This document shows positions 17,437-27,078 of a stretch of 64,000 bases of DNA, piece by piece; the first letter of the stretch is position 1, and every line of letters begins with the position of its first letter. The notes under the pieces were generated by a model. It was not told where the DNA came from. It saw nothing but the letters and a program-made list of their open reading frames with translations, and ran no database searches. The translations under genes and the position numbers were made by a program. Source of the stretch: Paraburkholderia caffeinilytica (lineage in GTDB: Bacteria; Pseudomonadota; Gammaproteobacteria; Burkholderiales; Burkholderiaceae); assembly GCF_003368325.1 (NCBI RefSeq), contig NZ_CP031466.1:2418001-2482000 (forward strand), written 5' to 3'.

Positions 17437-19182
17437 ATGCAAAGTGAAACTATCCGAATTCGTCCGAGCCGCCCTTTCTGGACCCTTCTCTCTCGCGCGC
17501 GGCAGCAGCGAATGACGGTGCGCTTTGGCATTACCTGGAAAATGTTTCTCGCGGTACTCGTCGCTTGCCTGGCGATTTCCTTGACGATGGGTTACGCCTT
17601 GCGCGTGAGCTTCGAAAACGGTTTCCTGCACTACGTTCGGGAGCGCAACGCCGGGCGCATCAAAGCCGTCATGGCGAAGGTGACGAGCGAATACGCCGCT
17701 CACGGCAACTGGAATTTCCTGCGGGAGCATCCCGAAGCATGGGTCGCGCTGCTGGACGGCGCCGCACACGACGCCCTGCGCGAAGAACTCGCCACGGCGC
17801 AGCTGGGCAAGCTGCCGGGCTGGAGAACCTTTCCCGGGAGCGGCAGCGTTCAGCAACTGCTTGGGCCGCTCTCCGGTCCGTCCGAAGGACCGCACTGGGG
17901 CATGCGCCTGCCGCCGGCTCCGCCGTCCGGTCCCGACATGGCGATGGAGCGCGACCGTGTGTCGGCAAGCGGTGTCGCGAGCGGCGACAGCCGCTATGAC
18001 CGGCCGCCTCCTTTAGCGCCTTTGGCTTCGTCTCCCGCCTCGCCGCCGTCGCGTGAAGGCGTGAACCGCGACACGCCGCCCGAAGGGCCGCCCGTCACCC
18101 TCTACGATGCCGGCCACGAACTCGTGGCGAGCACCGGCCAGCCGCCGCCGCCCGGCAGCACGATGAGACCCGTTGTGTACGCCGGCAAGGTCGTGGGCTG
18201 GCTGGCCGTGAACGGGCCCGACACCCTTTCGGACGCCGCCGACATCGCGTTCCAGGCCCAGCAGAAGCGTGCCACCTGGGAGATCGCGGGCGTGGCTATC
18301 GTGCTCGCGGCGCTAGTCGCGCTGGGCCTTGCGCGCATCGTGCTCGCGCCGGTCAAGCGCTTGATGAATGCGACCCACCGCCTGGCCGGCGGCGACTACA
18401 CGACCCGGGTGCCGGCCGGCAGACGCGACGAGCTCGGCCGGCTTGCGGGCGACTTCAACGTATTGGCCGATTCGCTGCAAAAAACCGAGCGCTCCCGGCG
18501 CAATTTCATCGCGGATATTTCACACGAGCTGCGCACGCCGCTCGCCGTGCTGCGCGGCGAACTGGAAGCCATCGAAGACGGCGTGCACGTGTTCAACCGC
18601 GACTCGCTCACTTCGCTGCAAGCCGAAGTGAACATGCTCAACAAGCTCATCGAAGATCTATACGAGCTTTCTCTGAGCGATGTCGGCGCGCTCAGCTATC
18701 GCAAGACGCCGACCCACGTCGGGCAACTGGCGCGCGCCTCGATCGAGGCCATGCGGGAGTCGTTCAAGGCGAAACGAATCGAGCTCGACCTGACCTGCAT
18801 GCAGGACATGGCCGACACGACTTTCGCGGTCGATCCCGCGCGTTTCGTGCAACTGCTGAAAAACCTGCTGCAGAATTCATTGCGTTATACCGATCCGGAC
18901 GGCCACGTGCGCGTGTCGCTTTCGCGGAGCGCGAGCGGCTGGCAACTCGACGTGCAGGACTCGCTGCCCGGCGTGCCCGAGGCCGCGCTCGAGCATCTGT
19001 TCGACCGCTTCTACCGCGTGGATGAATCGCGCAGCCGCCAGAACGGCGGTGCGGGCCTCGGCCTCTCGCTGTGCCACGCCATTGTGACGGCGCATGGCGG
19101 CACGATCGGCGCCAAGGCCTCGCCCCTCGGCGGGGTCTGGATCACTGCCCGCTTTCCACCGGAAGGAGACCTGACATCATGA
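17437..19182 (+). CDS. Two-component sensor histidine kinase (BaeS-like)
   Basis: 581 residues. First membrane segment about 35-55, periplasmic sensor domain about 56-280 with an unusual Pro-rich linker (residues 144-220), second membrane segment about 282-305, HAMP about 306-360, HisKA with phospho-accepting His363 in [13 protein letters not shown], then the ATPase domain (N box [15 protein letters not shown]1-like [21 protein letters not shown]2 GGAGLGLSL). The arrangement fits BaeS, an envelope-stress sensor, but the Pro-rich insert makes the input domain atypical. Its stop overlaps the start of the response-regulator gene (ATGA), so the pair is co-translated. An internal ATG at 17512 is an alternative start just before the first membrane segment. 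Confidence 0.88.
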   Translation: MQSETIRIRPSRPFWTLLSRARQQRMTVRFGITWKMFLAVLVACLAISLTMGYALRVSFENGFLHYVRERNAGRIKAVMAKVTSEYAAHGNWNFLREHPEAWVALLDGAAHDALREELATAQLGKLPGWRTFPGSGSVQQLLGPLSGPSEGPHWGMRLPPAPPSGPDMAMERDRVSASGVASGDSRYDRPPPLAPLASSPASPPSREGVNRDTPPEGPPVTLYDAGHELVASTGQPPPPGSTMRPVVYAGKVVGWLAVNGPDTLSDAADIAFQAQQKRATWEIAGVAIVLAALVALGLARIVLAPVKRLMNATHRLAGGDYTTRVPAGRRDELGRLAGDFNVLADSLQKTERSRRNFIADISHELRTPLAVLRGELEAIEDGVHVFNRDSLTSLQAEVNMLNKLIEDLYELSLSDVGALSYRKTPTHVGQLARASIEAMRESFKAKRIELDLTCMQDMADTTFAVDPARFVQLLKNLLQNSLRYTDPDGHVRVSLSRSASGWQLDVQDSLPGVPEAALEHLFDRFYRVDESRSRQNGGAGLGLSLCHAIVTAHGGTIGAKASPLGGVWITARFPPEGDLTS

Positions 19183-19892
19183 CCGAAGGGCGCCCTTCGC
19201 ACATCCTGATCGTCGAGGATGAACCCAAGCTTGCCGCCGTGCTCGAAGCGTATCTGCAGCTCGAGGGCTTCGCCACCACGATTCTCGACGACGGCCATCA
19301 AGTCATGCCCTTCCTTCGCTCGACGCCGCCGTCGCTGATGCTGCTCGACCTCATGCTGCCCGGGCGCAGCGGCATGGACATCTGCCGCGAGCTAAGGCAA
19401 TTTTCGGCATTGCCCGTGATTATCCTGACCGCGCGCATCGACGAAATCGACCGTCTGCTGGGTCTCGAGATCGGCGCCGACGACTACGTCTGCAAACCGT
19501 TCAGTCCGCGCGAAGTGGTGGCGCGCGTCAAGGCGATCCTGCGCCGTGCCATGCCGGCCGCCGCGGCGGCGGACGGCTTGCCGGGGCAACAGGGGCAACA
19601 GAGTCCACAAGGTCTCCAGGTCGACGAGCAGTTTCATCATGCCTTGCTCGACGGCAAGGAGCTCAAGCTCACACCGCTTGAATTGCGGCTCCTCGCGCTG
19701 CTGATGAAATCGCCGGGACGCATCTTCTCCCGCGACTACCTGCTGAGTCATCTGTACGCGGATCACCGGGTGGTCACCGACCGCACCATCGACAGCCATA
19801 TCAAGAACCTGCGCCGCAAACTGCAGGGCGCGCGGCCGGACAGCGAGCCTATCGCGTCCGTGTACGGCGTGGGCTACCGTCTGGAAATCTGA
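19179..19892 (+). CDS. OmpR-family response regulator (BaeR-like)
   Basis: 237 residues. The receiver is complete: acidic pair in IVEDEPK, phospho-acceptor Asp57 in [10 protein letters not shown], conserved Lys106 in YVCKPFSP. A Gly/Gln-rich linker (about residues 130-145) leads to the winged-helix domain ending with the standard [12 protein letters not shown] strong GGAAGGAG site precedes the ATG, which overlaps the kinase stop. It is the cognate partner of the upstream kinase. Targets are not evident in the window; the neighbouring genes are not clearly efflux genes. Confidence 0.92.
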   Translation: MTEGRPSHILIVEDEPKLAAVLEAYLQLEGFATTILDDGHQVMPFLRSTPPSLMLLDLMLPGRSGMDICRELRQFSALPVIILTARIDEIDRLLGLEIGADDYVCKPFSPREVVARVKAILRRAMPAAAAADGLPGQQGQQSPQGLQVDEQFHHALLDGKELKLTPLELRLLALLMKSPGRIFSRDYLLSHLYADHRVVTDRTIDSHIKNLRRKLQGARPDSEPIASVYGVGYRLEI

Positions 19893-19948
19893 TCGACGGG
19901 ATCGGACGCCGCCATGCCGTTCCTTCCGCGCGCCAGCCGTTTTCGAAT

Positions 19949-20890
19949 TCAGCTCGCCTGCCCCGTCGCCGCTGTGTCAGGCGGCGGACTCCATTGCGCG
20001 AACTCCTCGCTCAGAAAGTCGACGCACACCCGCACTTTCGCCGACTGAGCCAGCCGCGCCGGATACACCGCCCACAGGTTCGCGGGTTGCGTGACATCCG
20101 GCAAGACCTGCTGCAACTGGCCGCTGTCGAGCAACGGCCGCACATCCCACATCGAGCGCAGCACGATTCCGCGCCCGGCCAGGGCCCATTGCACGGCCAC
20201 CTCGCCGTGATTGGTCGAGAGCGGTCCGGTAACCTTGATCGACGCCGCCTCGCCCCGCACCGTCAAACGCCAGAGGCCGAATGGATGGTCGCGCTCCTTG
20301 ATCGCCAGACAGGCGTGCGACGACAGGTCCGCGAGTTGCCGCGGCGCGCCGTGCCGCGCGAGGTATTCCGGCGACGCGCACAGCACCCGATGATTCGACG
20401 CGAGCCGTTTGGCAATCAGATGCGGCGCGATTTCGTCGCCGATGCGGATATCGAGGTCGAAGCCTTCGCCGCCCACGTCCACGAGACGGTCGAACAGATC
20501 GAGCCGCACGCTCAGTTGCGGATACCGCTCGGAGAAGCGGGCCAGCGCGGGCGCGACGAAACGGCGGCCAAAGCCGAAGCTGCTGGAAATACGCAGCTTG
20601 CCGCCGGGAATGCGGCGCGTGGTGGAGACGTCTTCCACCAGTTGCTCGACGTCGTCGAGAATCTTTTCGGCCCACGTGTAGACGCGTTCGCCGGCCTCCG
20701 TTATCGCGACGCGCCGCGTGGAACGATGCAACAACCGCGTACCGAGCGTAGTCTCGAGCACGTTGATACGTTTGCTGACGTACGCCGCGGACACCGACAG
20801 CGCCTCCGCCGCCGCGCTGAAACTCGATTTGCGCGCCACTTCGCAAAACACGCGCAAATCGCCTAGATCGGGTGATGGGACGGCGTTCAT
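19949..20890 (-). CDS. LysR-family regulator (DmlR/TtuA-like)
   Basis: 313 residues from the ATG at 20890 (GAGCGA site); a GTG at 20920 would add ten residues without a ribosome site. The N-terminal helix-turn-helix is standard (FCEVARKSSFSAAAEALSVSAAYVSKRINVLETTLGTRLLHRSTRRVAITEAGERVY). The effector domain follows (LRISSSFGFGRRFVAPALARF, FDLDIRIGD). Divergent placement next to the tartrate dehydrogenase gene, 135 bases away, is the classic layout for a LysR activator of that gene; DmlR of E. coli does this for the related D-malate dehydrogenase. Confidence 0.92.
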   Translation of the reverse strand: MNAVPSPDLGDLRVFCEVARKSSFSAAAEALSVSAAYVSKRINVLETTLGTRLLHRSTRRVAITEAGERVYTWAEKILDDVEQLVEDVSTTRRIPGGKLRISSSFGFGRRFVAPALARFSERYPQLSVRLDLFDRLVDVGGEGFDLDIRIGDEIAPHLIAKRLASNHRVLCASPEYLARHGAPRQLADLSSHACLAIKERDHPFGLWRLTVRGEAASIKVTGPLSTNHGEVAVQWALAGRGIVLRSMWDVRPLLDSGQLQQVLPDVTQPANLWAVYPARLAQSAKVRVCVDFLSEEFAQWSPPPDTAATGQAS

Positions 20891-21025
20891 GGGTCGCTCG
20901 ATCGTGGTGAGTTTGTACACGATTCGTGCACAGTGGCTTAACTAAAGCGACTATTTTAAGCTCAAACAGCAGGAATAAAATAACCGCTATCGAAACGTCG
21001 AAAATCCCAACGGAGGAGCAGGAAC

Positions 21026-22108
21026 ATGTCGAAGACCTATCGCATTGCGGTCATACCCGGCGACGGCATTGGCGTCGAAGTGATGCCGGAAGCCATTCGC
21101 GTGCTGGACACCGTGAAAAAACGCTTCGGCATCGAACTCGAGTATCAGCACATCGAGTGGGCGAGCTGCGATTACTACGCGAAGCACGGCAAGATGATGC
21201 CGGACGACTGGAAAACCCAACTGCAATCCGCCGACGCGATTCTGTTCGGCGCGGTCGGCTGGCCCGACACGGTGCCCGACCATATCTCGCTGTGGGGCTC
21301 GCTGCTGAAGTTCCGGCGCGAATTCGACCAGTACATCAATCTGCGCCCGGCCCGGCTTTTCGCGGGTGTGCCTTCGCCGCTCGCGGGCCGCAAGGCGGGC
21401 GACATCGATTTCTGGATCGTGCGCGAAAACACCGAGGGCGAGTATTCGTCGGTGGGCGGCGTGATGTTCGAAGGCACCGAGCGTGAATTCGTGCTGCAGG
21501 AATCCGTGTTCACGCGGCACGGCAGCGAGCGCGTGCTGAAGTTCGCATTCGATCTCGCGCAGCGGCGCGAACGCAAGAAGATCACCGTGGCCACGAAGAG
21601 CAACGGCATCGCGATCAGCATGCCGTGGTGGGACAAATGCGCGGCCGGCATCGCGGCGCAGTATCCGGATGTGACGTGGGACAAGCAGCACATCGACATT
21701 CTCTGCGCGCGCTTCGTGCTGAACCCGGATCGCTTCGACGTGGTGGTCGCGACCAATCTGTTCGGCGACATCCTCTCCGATCTCGGTCCTGCCTGCACAG
21801 GCACCATCGGCCTCGCGCCCTCGGGCAATCTGAATCCGGACCGCAAGTTTCCCTCGCTGTTCGAACCGGTGCACGGCTCGGCGCCCGACATCGCCGGCAA
21901 GAACATCGCCAATCCGATTGCGATGATCTGGTCGGCCGCCATGATGCTCGACTTCCTCGGCAATCACGAAGGCAAGGAACGCGAGGCGCATGACGCGATC
22001 CTCGCCGCGATCGAAGCGACACTGATCGAAGGTCCGCATACCGGCGACCTCGGCGGCAAGGCGAACACCACCGAAGTCGGCCAGGCCATCGCGGCCAAAC
22101 TCGGCTGA
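21026..22108 (+). CDS. Tartrate dehydrogenase/decarboxylase or D-malate dehydrogenase
   Basis: 360 residues, a member of the isocitrate/isopropylmalate dehydrogenase family. Motifs seen: IAVIPGDGIGVEVMPE, FGAVGWPDTVPDHISLWG and FDQYINLRPARLF for the substrate-binding arginines, WIVRENTEGEYSSVGG, and the metal-binding DVVVATNLFGDILSDLG. The VPDHISLWG and CDYYAKHGKMMPDDW segments mark the tartrate/D-malate branch rather than LeuB. The enzyme oxidises tartrate or D-malate with NAD and a divalent metal, giving oxaloglycolate or pyruvate plus CO2. The start has a very strong GGAGGAGCAGG site. It opens a run of three genes on this strand with the LysR gene divergent. Confidence 0.9.
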   Translation: MSKTYRIAVIPGDGIGVEVMPEAIRVLDTVKKRFGIELEYQHIEWASCDYYAKHGKMMPDDWKTQLQSADAILFGAVGWPDTVPDHISLWGSLLKFRREFDQYINLRPARLFAGVPSPLAGRKAGDIDFWIVRENTEGEYSSVGGVMFEGTEREFVLQESVFTRHGSERVLKFAFDLAQRRERKKITVATKSNGIAISMPWWDKCAAGIAAQYPDVTWDKQHIDILCARFVLNPDRFDVVVATNLFGDILSDLGPACTGTIGLAPSGNLNPDRKFPSLFEPVHGSAPDIAGKNIANPIAMIWSAAMMLDFLGNHEGKEREAHDAILAAIEATLIEGPHTGDLGGKANTTEVGQAIAAKLG

Positions 22109-22153
22109 GCCTGTCGATCTGCCGACCCCAACCCTCTGCGAGGACACGTTCGA

Positions 22154-23149
22154 ATGAGCATGGAAGCCTATCCCATCGAGGTCGAGTTCCCCGATATTTC
22201 GATTCACGAGCAATCGCCGTCCGGCGTCGCCTACGTTCATACGTTCGACTCGGGCGTGCCGGGACCGCACGTGATGATCAACGCGCTCACGCACGGCAAT
22301 GAAGTGTGCGGGGCGATCGTCGTCGACGAACTGCTGCGCCGCGCGTTGCGGCCGCGTCGTGGGCGCCTCACGCTTGCCTTTGCGAACGTCGCAGCGTATC
22401 GGCGCTTCGACCCGGCCAAGCCCGACGCCGCCCGCTTCGTCGATCAGGACTTCAACCGTGTGTGGACCGCCGCGGTGCTCGACGACACGTCGCGCACGTC
22501 GAGCGAATTGGCCCGTGCACGCGAGATGCGCCCGGTGATCGACACGGTCGACGCACTGCTCGATCTGCATTCGATGCATGAAAAAAGCAAGCCGCTGATC
22601 GTGGCGGGACCGCTGCAGAAGGGCATCGACCTTGCGGTGCGTCTCGGCACGCCTGCCACGGTGATCTGCGACGAGGGCCATCCCGAAGGCCGCCGCATGC
22701 GCGATTACGAAGGCTTCGGCACGGCCGATAGCCCGAAACACGCGTTGCTGATCGAATGCGGACAACACTGGGAACAGAGCGCGGTAGCCGTGGCCCGCGA
22801 CACGACGGCGCGCTTCCTGCTGCTGGCAGGCGTAATCGACGAAGCTGATCTGCCGGAAGGCTGGCTGGCGCCGCTGCCGCCCGCTCAGCACATCGTCCGC
22901 GTCACGCAGCCGGTGGTCGCGACCAGCATGGATTTTCGTTTCGCGGCGCCCTATACCGGCCTGGAAATCTTTCCGGACGCCGGTGCGGTCATCGGCTGGT
23001 CGAACGGCGAGGCCGTGACCACGCCTTACGACAACTGCATGCTCGTGATGCCGTCGCTGCGGCAGTTGCGTCCGGGCGTCACCGTCGTGCGGCTCGGCAA
23101 GATCGAACACACCGTGACGAGCACAAGCACGAACACGAACGGCCGGTGA
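22154..23149 (+). CDS. Succinylglutamate desuccinylase/aspartoacylase-family zinc hydrolase
   Basis: 331 residues. The zinc-binding carboxypeptidase-like motifs are clear: first ligand pair in NALTHGNEVCGAIV (His and Glu), third ligand His in LLDLHSMHE, and a second-shell LIECGQHWEQSA. The fold removes an acyl group from an N-acyl amino acid or cleaves a related amide. It starts 45 bases after the tartrate dehydrogenase gene and is followed closely by a cupin gene, so all three appear to be one operon. The arginine-catabolic ast genes are not present, so succinylglutamate is an unlikely substrate here; the real one is unknown. Confidence 0.82.
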   Translation: MSMEAYPIEVEFPDISIHEQSPSGVAYVHTFDSGVPGPHVMINALTHGNEVCGAIVVDELLRRALRPRRGRLTLAFANVAAYRRFDPAKPDAARFVDQDFNRVWTAAVLDDTSRTSSELARAREMRPVIDTVDALLDLHSMHEKSKPLIVAGPLQKGIDLAVRLGTPATVICDEGHPEGRRMRDYEGFGTADSPKHALLIECGQHWEQSAVAVARDTTARFLLLAGVIDEADLPEGWLAPLPPAQHIVRVTQPVVATSMDFRFAAPYTGLEIFPDAGAVIGWSNGEAVTTPYDNCMLVMPSLRQLRPGVTVVRLGKIEHTVTSTSTNTNGR

Positions 23150-23183
23150 TTCGGCTCATGCACATTCAAAAGGTAACGTGAAA

Positions 23184-23528
23184 ATGAAGGTTCAAAGCAT
23201 CAAGCAAAGCGTGAATCTGCAGAATCTCGAGGACTGGGGCACGGCAGGGCTGCCCGGCACGCCGCCGCTTCAGGTGTCGGGCGTGCAGCGTGTGATCAGG
23301 GGCAGCGAAGCCATCGACACCGGTATTTTCGAATGCACGGCGGGCACGTATCGCCGCTCGGTCAAGCAGGCCGAGGTGATGCACTTCCTCGCGGGGCGCG
23401 GCCGCTTCACGCCCGACAACGAAGAGACCATTCATTTCGAAGGCGGCGACACGCTCTTTTTCGAAGCCAATACAGAGGGGCTTTGGGAAGTCGAGGAAAC
23501 CATGCGAAAGGTGTATGTGATCTTCTGA
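23184..23528 (+). CDS. Small cupin-domain protein
   Basis: 114 residues from the ATG at 23184; a GTG two codons upstream is equally close to the AAGG site. One conserved cupin barrel: GIFECTAGTYRRSVKQAEVMHFLAGRGRFTP followed by FEGGDTLFFEANTEGLWEVEETMRKVYVIF, the pattern of the DUF861/EutQ-like cupins. The usual metal His of motif 1 is replaced by the QAEVMH arrangement, so metal binding is uncertain. It is the third gene after the tartrate dehydrogenase and probably modifies or binds the same pathway's ligand. Confidence 0.8.
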   Translation: MKVQSIKQSVNLQNLEDWGTAGLPGTPPLQVSGVQRVIRGSEAIDTGIFECTAGTYRRSVKQAEVMHFLAGRGRFTPDNEETIHFEGGDTLFFEANTEGLWEVEETMRKVYVIF

Positions 23529-23994
23529 GCACGGCCTGAAAGACTGCTCCGGGCGCCGCCTTCCGGCGCTCGTCTTCCGCCCATTTCCACATTTCCACGC
23601 CACCCCACTCCCGGCGCAACCTGCGCCGCGGCATCCGCAGCCATTCGCGCGGTCCTTTCGCTCTGCCCCATTCGATGGGTATCGGCGCCATGGTCGGGTA
23701 ATCCCGCGTTGCTCCTCGTTGTCAAACTACTTACAGTTCGGCGTGTTCTTATAGAGAATCTGGGTTCTTTATGCGAACAATTTGGATGAAATTATCGGCG
23801 CCCGGGGCACCGGTATCGTCTTGCAGGTCAAGGCAGGCCAACCAGTCCGAGTGCCATACACTGTCGAAGCGTACCGGCCTCTGTGCGCTGCCGGCGGTCG
23901 GCATCGTGCTCCGCTTCCAACCGGCGTACGATCGTAAAAGAAAGGAAGGCTCGTCACGGCGAGCCTTTAAGTATTGTGCAGTCAGGAGGCCATC
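23529..23994. other. 466-bp intergenic region, MFS gene leader with a perfect hairpin
   Basis: No gene seen. At 23946-23967 there is a perfect 8-bp stem (AAGGCTCG, loop TCACGG, CGAGCCTT) directly in the leader of the MFS gene, 27 bases before its ATG. It is too weak and too close to the ribosome site to be a plain terminator, and it has no U-run. The part around 23740-23800 is AT-rich compared with the rest and is the best place for the promoter. Confidence 0.45.
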
Positions 23995-25353
23995 ATGAGC
24001 CGCAGCAACGCTGTGAACGTTCAAACGTTTATCAACGACCACCCCTTCTCGCCGTTCCAGTGGCTCATCTTTTTCATGTGTTTCATCATCGTCCTGCTGG
24101 ACGGTTTTGACACCGCCGCGATCGGCTTCATTGCACCGTCGCTGATCGCCGAATGGGGCATTACCCGGCCGGCGCTTGCGCCAGTGCTCAGCGCGGCGCT
24201 GTTCGGCCTCGCGTGCGGCGCGCTCGTCTCAGGGCCGCTGTCCGACCGGCTCGGGCGGCGCTCCATGCTGCTCGGCTCGGTGCTGCTGTTCGGCGTGACC
24301 TGCTTCGCTTCGGCGTTTTCGGACAGCATCGAACACCTGACTGTGCTGCGCTTCATCACCGGCGTCGGCCTCGGCGCGGCCATGCCGAACGCCGTGACGA
24401 TGATGGGCGAGTACTGCCCGGATCGCCGCCGCGCGACCGTGATCAATCTGATGTTCTGCGGCTTCCCGCTGGGCGCGGCCTTCGGCGGCTTTCTCGCCGC
24501 ATGGATGATCCCGCACTTCGGCTGGCGCAGCGTGCTGCTGCTCGGCGGCATTACGCCGCTGTTGCTGCTGATCGTGCTGGTGGTGAAGATGCCGGAATCG
24601 GTCCGCTACATGGTGGCCAACAGCAAGCCGGTCGAACGGATTCGTGCAGCGCTCGCGCGCATTTCGAGCGAAGCCGCGCAGGCCGACAGCTTCGTCATGA
24701 CCGAGACCGCGCCGCAAACCGGCGGCAAGGGCATGACCGTGGTGCTGTCGCGCTCCTACATCATCGGCTCGGTGATGCTGTGGATCGCCTACTTCATGGG
24801 CCTCGTGATCTTCTACGCGTCGATCAACTGGATGCCGATTCTGCTCAAGGACGCCGGACTCACGCCGCAACGCGCGACGCTGATCTCCGCGCTGTTCCCG
24901 CTCGGCGGCGTGGGCGCCGTGCTGTGCGGCGTGCTGATGGACCGCTTCAACGCGAACCGCATCATCGCGGCCTGCTATGCGCTGACCGCGGTGAGCGTGT
25001 ATTTCATCGGCCAGGCGGTCGGCAATGTCGGCGCGCTGGTGTTTATCGTGTTCGTCGCGGGCGTGCTGATGAATACCGCGCAATCGTCGATGCCGGCGCT
25101 GGCCGCCGCGTTCTATCCGACGCAAGGTCGCGGCACGGGCGTGGCATGGATGCTGGGGATCGGCCGCTTCGGCGGGATCGCGGGCTCGTTCCTCGTGGCT
25201 GAACTGACGCGCCGCCACTTTACGTTTGGCGGCATCTTCGCGATGGTCGCGGCGGCGGGTCTGATTTCGTGCGTGGCCTTGCTGATCAAGCAGGCGGCGC
25301 GGCCACATGTCGCGGTGGAGGCTGGGGCGAAAGCGGAATCGTTTGGGCATTGA
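23995..25353 (+). CDS. MFS transporter, aromatic acid:H+ symporter type
   Basis: 452 residues with twelve hydrophobic segments. The ATG at 23995 has a perfect AGGAGG site. Family features: the start HPFSPFQWLIFFMCFIIVLLDGFDTAAIGFIAPSL with the DGFD acidic motif of the AAHS group (PcaK, BenK), the loop 2-3 motif GPLSDRLGRRSML, and the corresponding loop 8-9 motif GVLMDRFNANRI. AAHS members import benzoate, protocatechuate, 4-hydroxybenzoate or similar acids with protons. No aromatic ring-cleavage genes are in the window, so the natural substrate may be another organic acid, possibly one handled by the tartrate dehydrogenase operon upstream. Confidence 0.88.
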   Translation: MSRSNAVNVQTFINDHPFSPFQWLIFFMCFIIVLLDGFDTAAIGFIAPSLIAEWGITRPALAPVLSAALFGLACGALVSGPLSDRLGRRSMLLGSVLLFGVTCFASAFSDSIEHLTVLRFITGVGLGAAMPNAVTMMGEYCPDRRRATVINLMFCGFPLGAAFGGFLAAWMIPHFGWRSVLLLGGITPLLLLIVLVVKMPESVRYMVANSKPVERIRAALARISSEAAQADSFVMTETAPQTGGKGMTVVLSRSYIIGSVMLWIAYFMGLVIFYASINWMPILLKDAGLTPQRATLISALFPLGGVGAVLCGVLMDRFNANRIIAACYALTAVSVYFIGQAVGNVGALVFIVFVAGVLMNTAQSSMPALAAAFYPTQGRGTGVAWMLGIGRFGGIAGSFLVAELTRRHFTFGGIFAMVAAAGLISCVALLIKQAARPHVAVEAGAKAESFGH

Positions 25354-25432
25354 GTCGGGCCGTCGACGATAGGCCTTCCCAGCGCCGATAGCCGAAGGGT
25401 CGACACGTACGGCGCTGCGATCGACCCGTTCA

Positions 25433-26194
25433 CTACAGCCGCGCGTAAGGCTGCGACAACGCCTTTGCGGACCTGATGAGATCTTCCAGCATCGTCGTGC
25501 GCTTTTCCGGAGCCGTATCGCGGCTCGTCATAAAGCAAAGCGCGGCGACTGCCAGCCCTGTTCGGTCATGGATGGGCGCGGCCATGCAGTATCGAAACGT
25601 GTGCGAAAGACCTTCGGTGCAACAGTAACCCTGTTCGGCCGCGCGCCCGACATCGCGGAGAAAGTTCTCGAATTCAACACGCCTGCCGTTGTCGAGAATG
25701 AAGTCCTCGTCTGGAATCAGTGCGCGAATCTCGTCCGCGCGCAGGTGTGCGAGCAACAGGCGGCCTGTCGCGGTCCACGGAATCGGCACCTTCACGCCGA
25801 TATCGGAACTGATATTGAACGGTCGCGAACTGTTCTCCGACAGCACCACGGTGTACTTGTTACCCTCGAGCATGCACAACTGCGCGGTCTCATCGTGGTC
25901 CCTGACCAGCGCGATGATTGCCTGGTGCGCGCGGCTTATCAGATCGTTGTGTACGGCGTAATCGGCGCCGTAGTAATGCATCTCGCGGCCAAAAAACACA
26001 CTGCCGTCCGCCGCGGTTTCGAGCCATCCCGCCTCCGCGAGAATGGTGACCAGTTCATAGATGCTCGAGCGCGGCGCCCCGGTTGCTTCAATCAATTCAC
26101 GCATCGTCATTGGACGCCGCGCGATATGCAACTGCCTGAAAATTCCGATGACGCGGTCAACTCCCCTGGCCCTCGATGATTCTGGTGCAGACAT
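25433..26194 (-). CDS. IclR-family transcriptional regulator
   Basis: 253 residues. The N-terminal winged helix reads RGVDRVIGIFRQLHIARRPMTMRELIEATGAPRSSIYELVTILAEAGWLE and the IclR effector domain covers about 80-250 (VPIPWTATGRLLLAHL, GYCCTEGLSHTFRYCMAAPIHDRTGLAVAAL). The gene lies 125 bases after the amino-acid ABC operon on the same strand, and converges with the MFS gene. It could regulate either; its position at the end of the ABC transcript favours the importer. Confidence 0.92.
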   Translation of the reverse strand: MSAPESSRARGVDRVIGIFRQLHIARRPMTMRELIEATGAPRSSIYELVTILAEAGWLETAADGSVFFGREMHYYGADYAVHNDLISRAHQAIIALVRDHDETAQLCMLEGNKYTVVLSENSSRPFNISSDIGVKVPIPWTATGRLLLAHLRADEIRALIPDEDFILDNGRRVEFENFLRDVGRAAEQGYCCTEGLSHTFRYCMAAPIHDRTGLAVAALCFMTSRDTAPEKRTTMLEDLIRSAKALSQPYARL

Positions 26195-26319
26195 TCCTTC
26201 AACTCCGTCGACAATAGGGTTCGCGGTTTATCTTTTGTGTGACGTGAGTTTAGCGGGTAACGAGCGTCTCTTCTCCATTCGCGGGCCCGGCTGCGACAAG
26301 CACTCTTTCGTTTTCGCGA

Positions 26320-27078
26320 TCAATGGTCGAGCACGCGATGCAGGAACTGGCGCGTACGTTCGTTTTGCGGGTTCACGAAGATCTGCTCGGGAGCGCCTTG
26401 CTCCGCGATCACTCCCTTATCCATGAACACGACACGATCGGCGGTCTTGCGCGCGAAACCCATCTCGTGCGTGACGACCACCATCGTCATCCCGTCGCGC
26501 GCCAGGCCTCGCATGACCTCGGTTACTTCGCCGACGAGTTCCGGGTCGAGGGCGGACGTCGCCTCGTCGAAAAACATGATGCCTGGCTCGACTGCCAGCG
26601 CTCTTGCGATCGCCACGCGCTGCTGCTGGCCGCCTGAAAGCTGGCTCGGGTAGTGCTCGCCGCGATCGGCGAGACCGACACGATCGAGCGCGTCCATCGC
26701 CCGCTTGCGCGCATCCGCCGGGCTCATCTTGCGCGCCTTGATCAGCGCGAGCGTTACGTTGCCAAGCGCGGTCTTATGCGGGAACAGGTTGAATTGCTGA
26801 AACACCATGCCGACGTGTCCGCGGATTTCTCGCGCTCGCCGCGCGTCGTGCAGCGGCACATCGTTGACCCAGACCTCGCCTGCATCGGCCGTTTCCAGGC
26901 CACTCATGATGCGCAGCACCGTACTCTTCCCAGAACCGGATGCCCCGATCAGCACAAGCACTTCGCCCGGCCGCACATCGAGGTTGATCTCCTTCAGCAC
27001 CTGCGTGGCGCCAAAGGACTTGCTGACACCGGCAAGATTGATGATGGGTCTGGCCGGGGTAGTAGTAGCAACGCTCAT
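26320..27078 (-). CDS. Polar amino-acid ABC transporter, ATP-binding protein
   Basis: 252 residues. Walker [11 protein letters not shown]-loop [13 protein letters not shown], signature LSGGQQQR, Walker [13 protein letters not shown] and switch His in [11 protein letters not shown] are all present. The FNLFPHKT motif is typical of the HisP/GlnQ group. It energises import through the two permeases encoded directly upstream; its start overlaps the second permease's stop by four bases. Last transporter gene of the operon. Confidence 0.95.
   Translation of the reverse strand: MSVATTTPARPIINLAGVSKSFGATQVLKEINLDVRPGEVLVLIGASGSGKSTVLRIMSGLETADAGEVWVNDVPLHDARRAREIRGHVGMVFQQFNLFPHKTALGNVTLALIKARKMSPADARKRAMDALDRVGLADRGEHYPSQLSGGQQQRVAIARALAVEPGIMFFDEATSALDPELVGEVTEVMRGLARDGMTMVVVTHEMGFARKTADRVVFMDKGVIAEQGAPEQIFVNPQNERTRQFLHRVLDH

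Noticed and set aside
21026..22108. 3-isopropylmalate dehydrogenase (LeuB)
   Set aside because: The substrate-loop and surrounding motifs are those of the tartrate/D-malate branch, the LysR neighbour fits, and no other leu gene is adjacent.
20987..23110. A 707-codon open frame on the minus strand opposite the tartrate dehydrogenase and acylase genes, and similar long antisense frames at 48955-51489, 13103-14662 and 58623-60623
   Set aside because: GC-rich coding DNA leaves the opposite frame open. The products are Arg/His-rich, without motifs or ribosome sites, whereas the other strand has complete known families.
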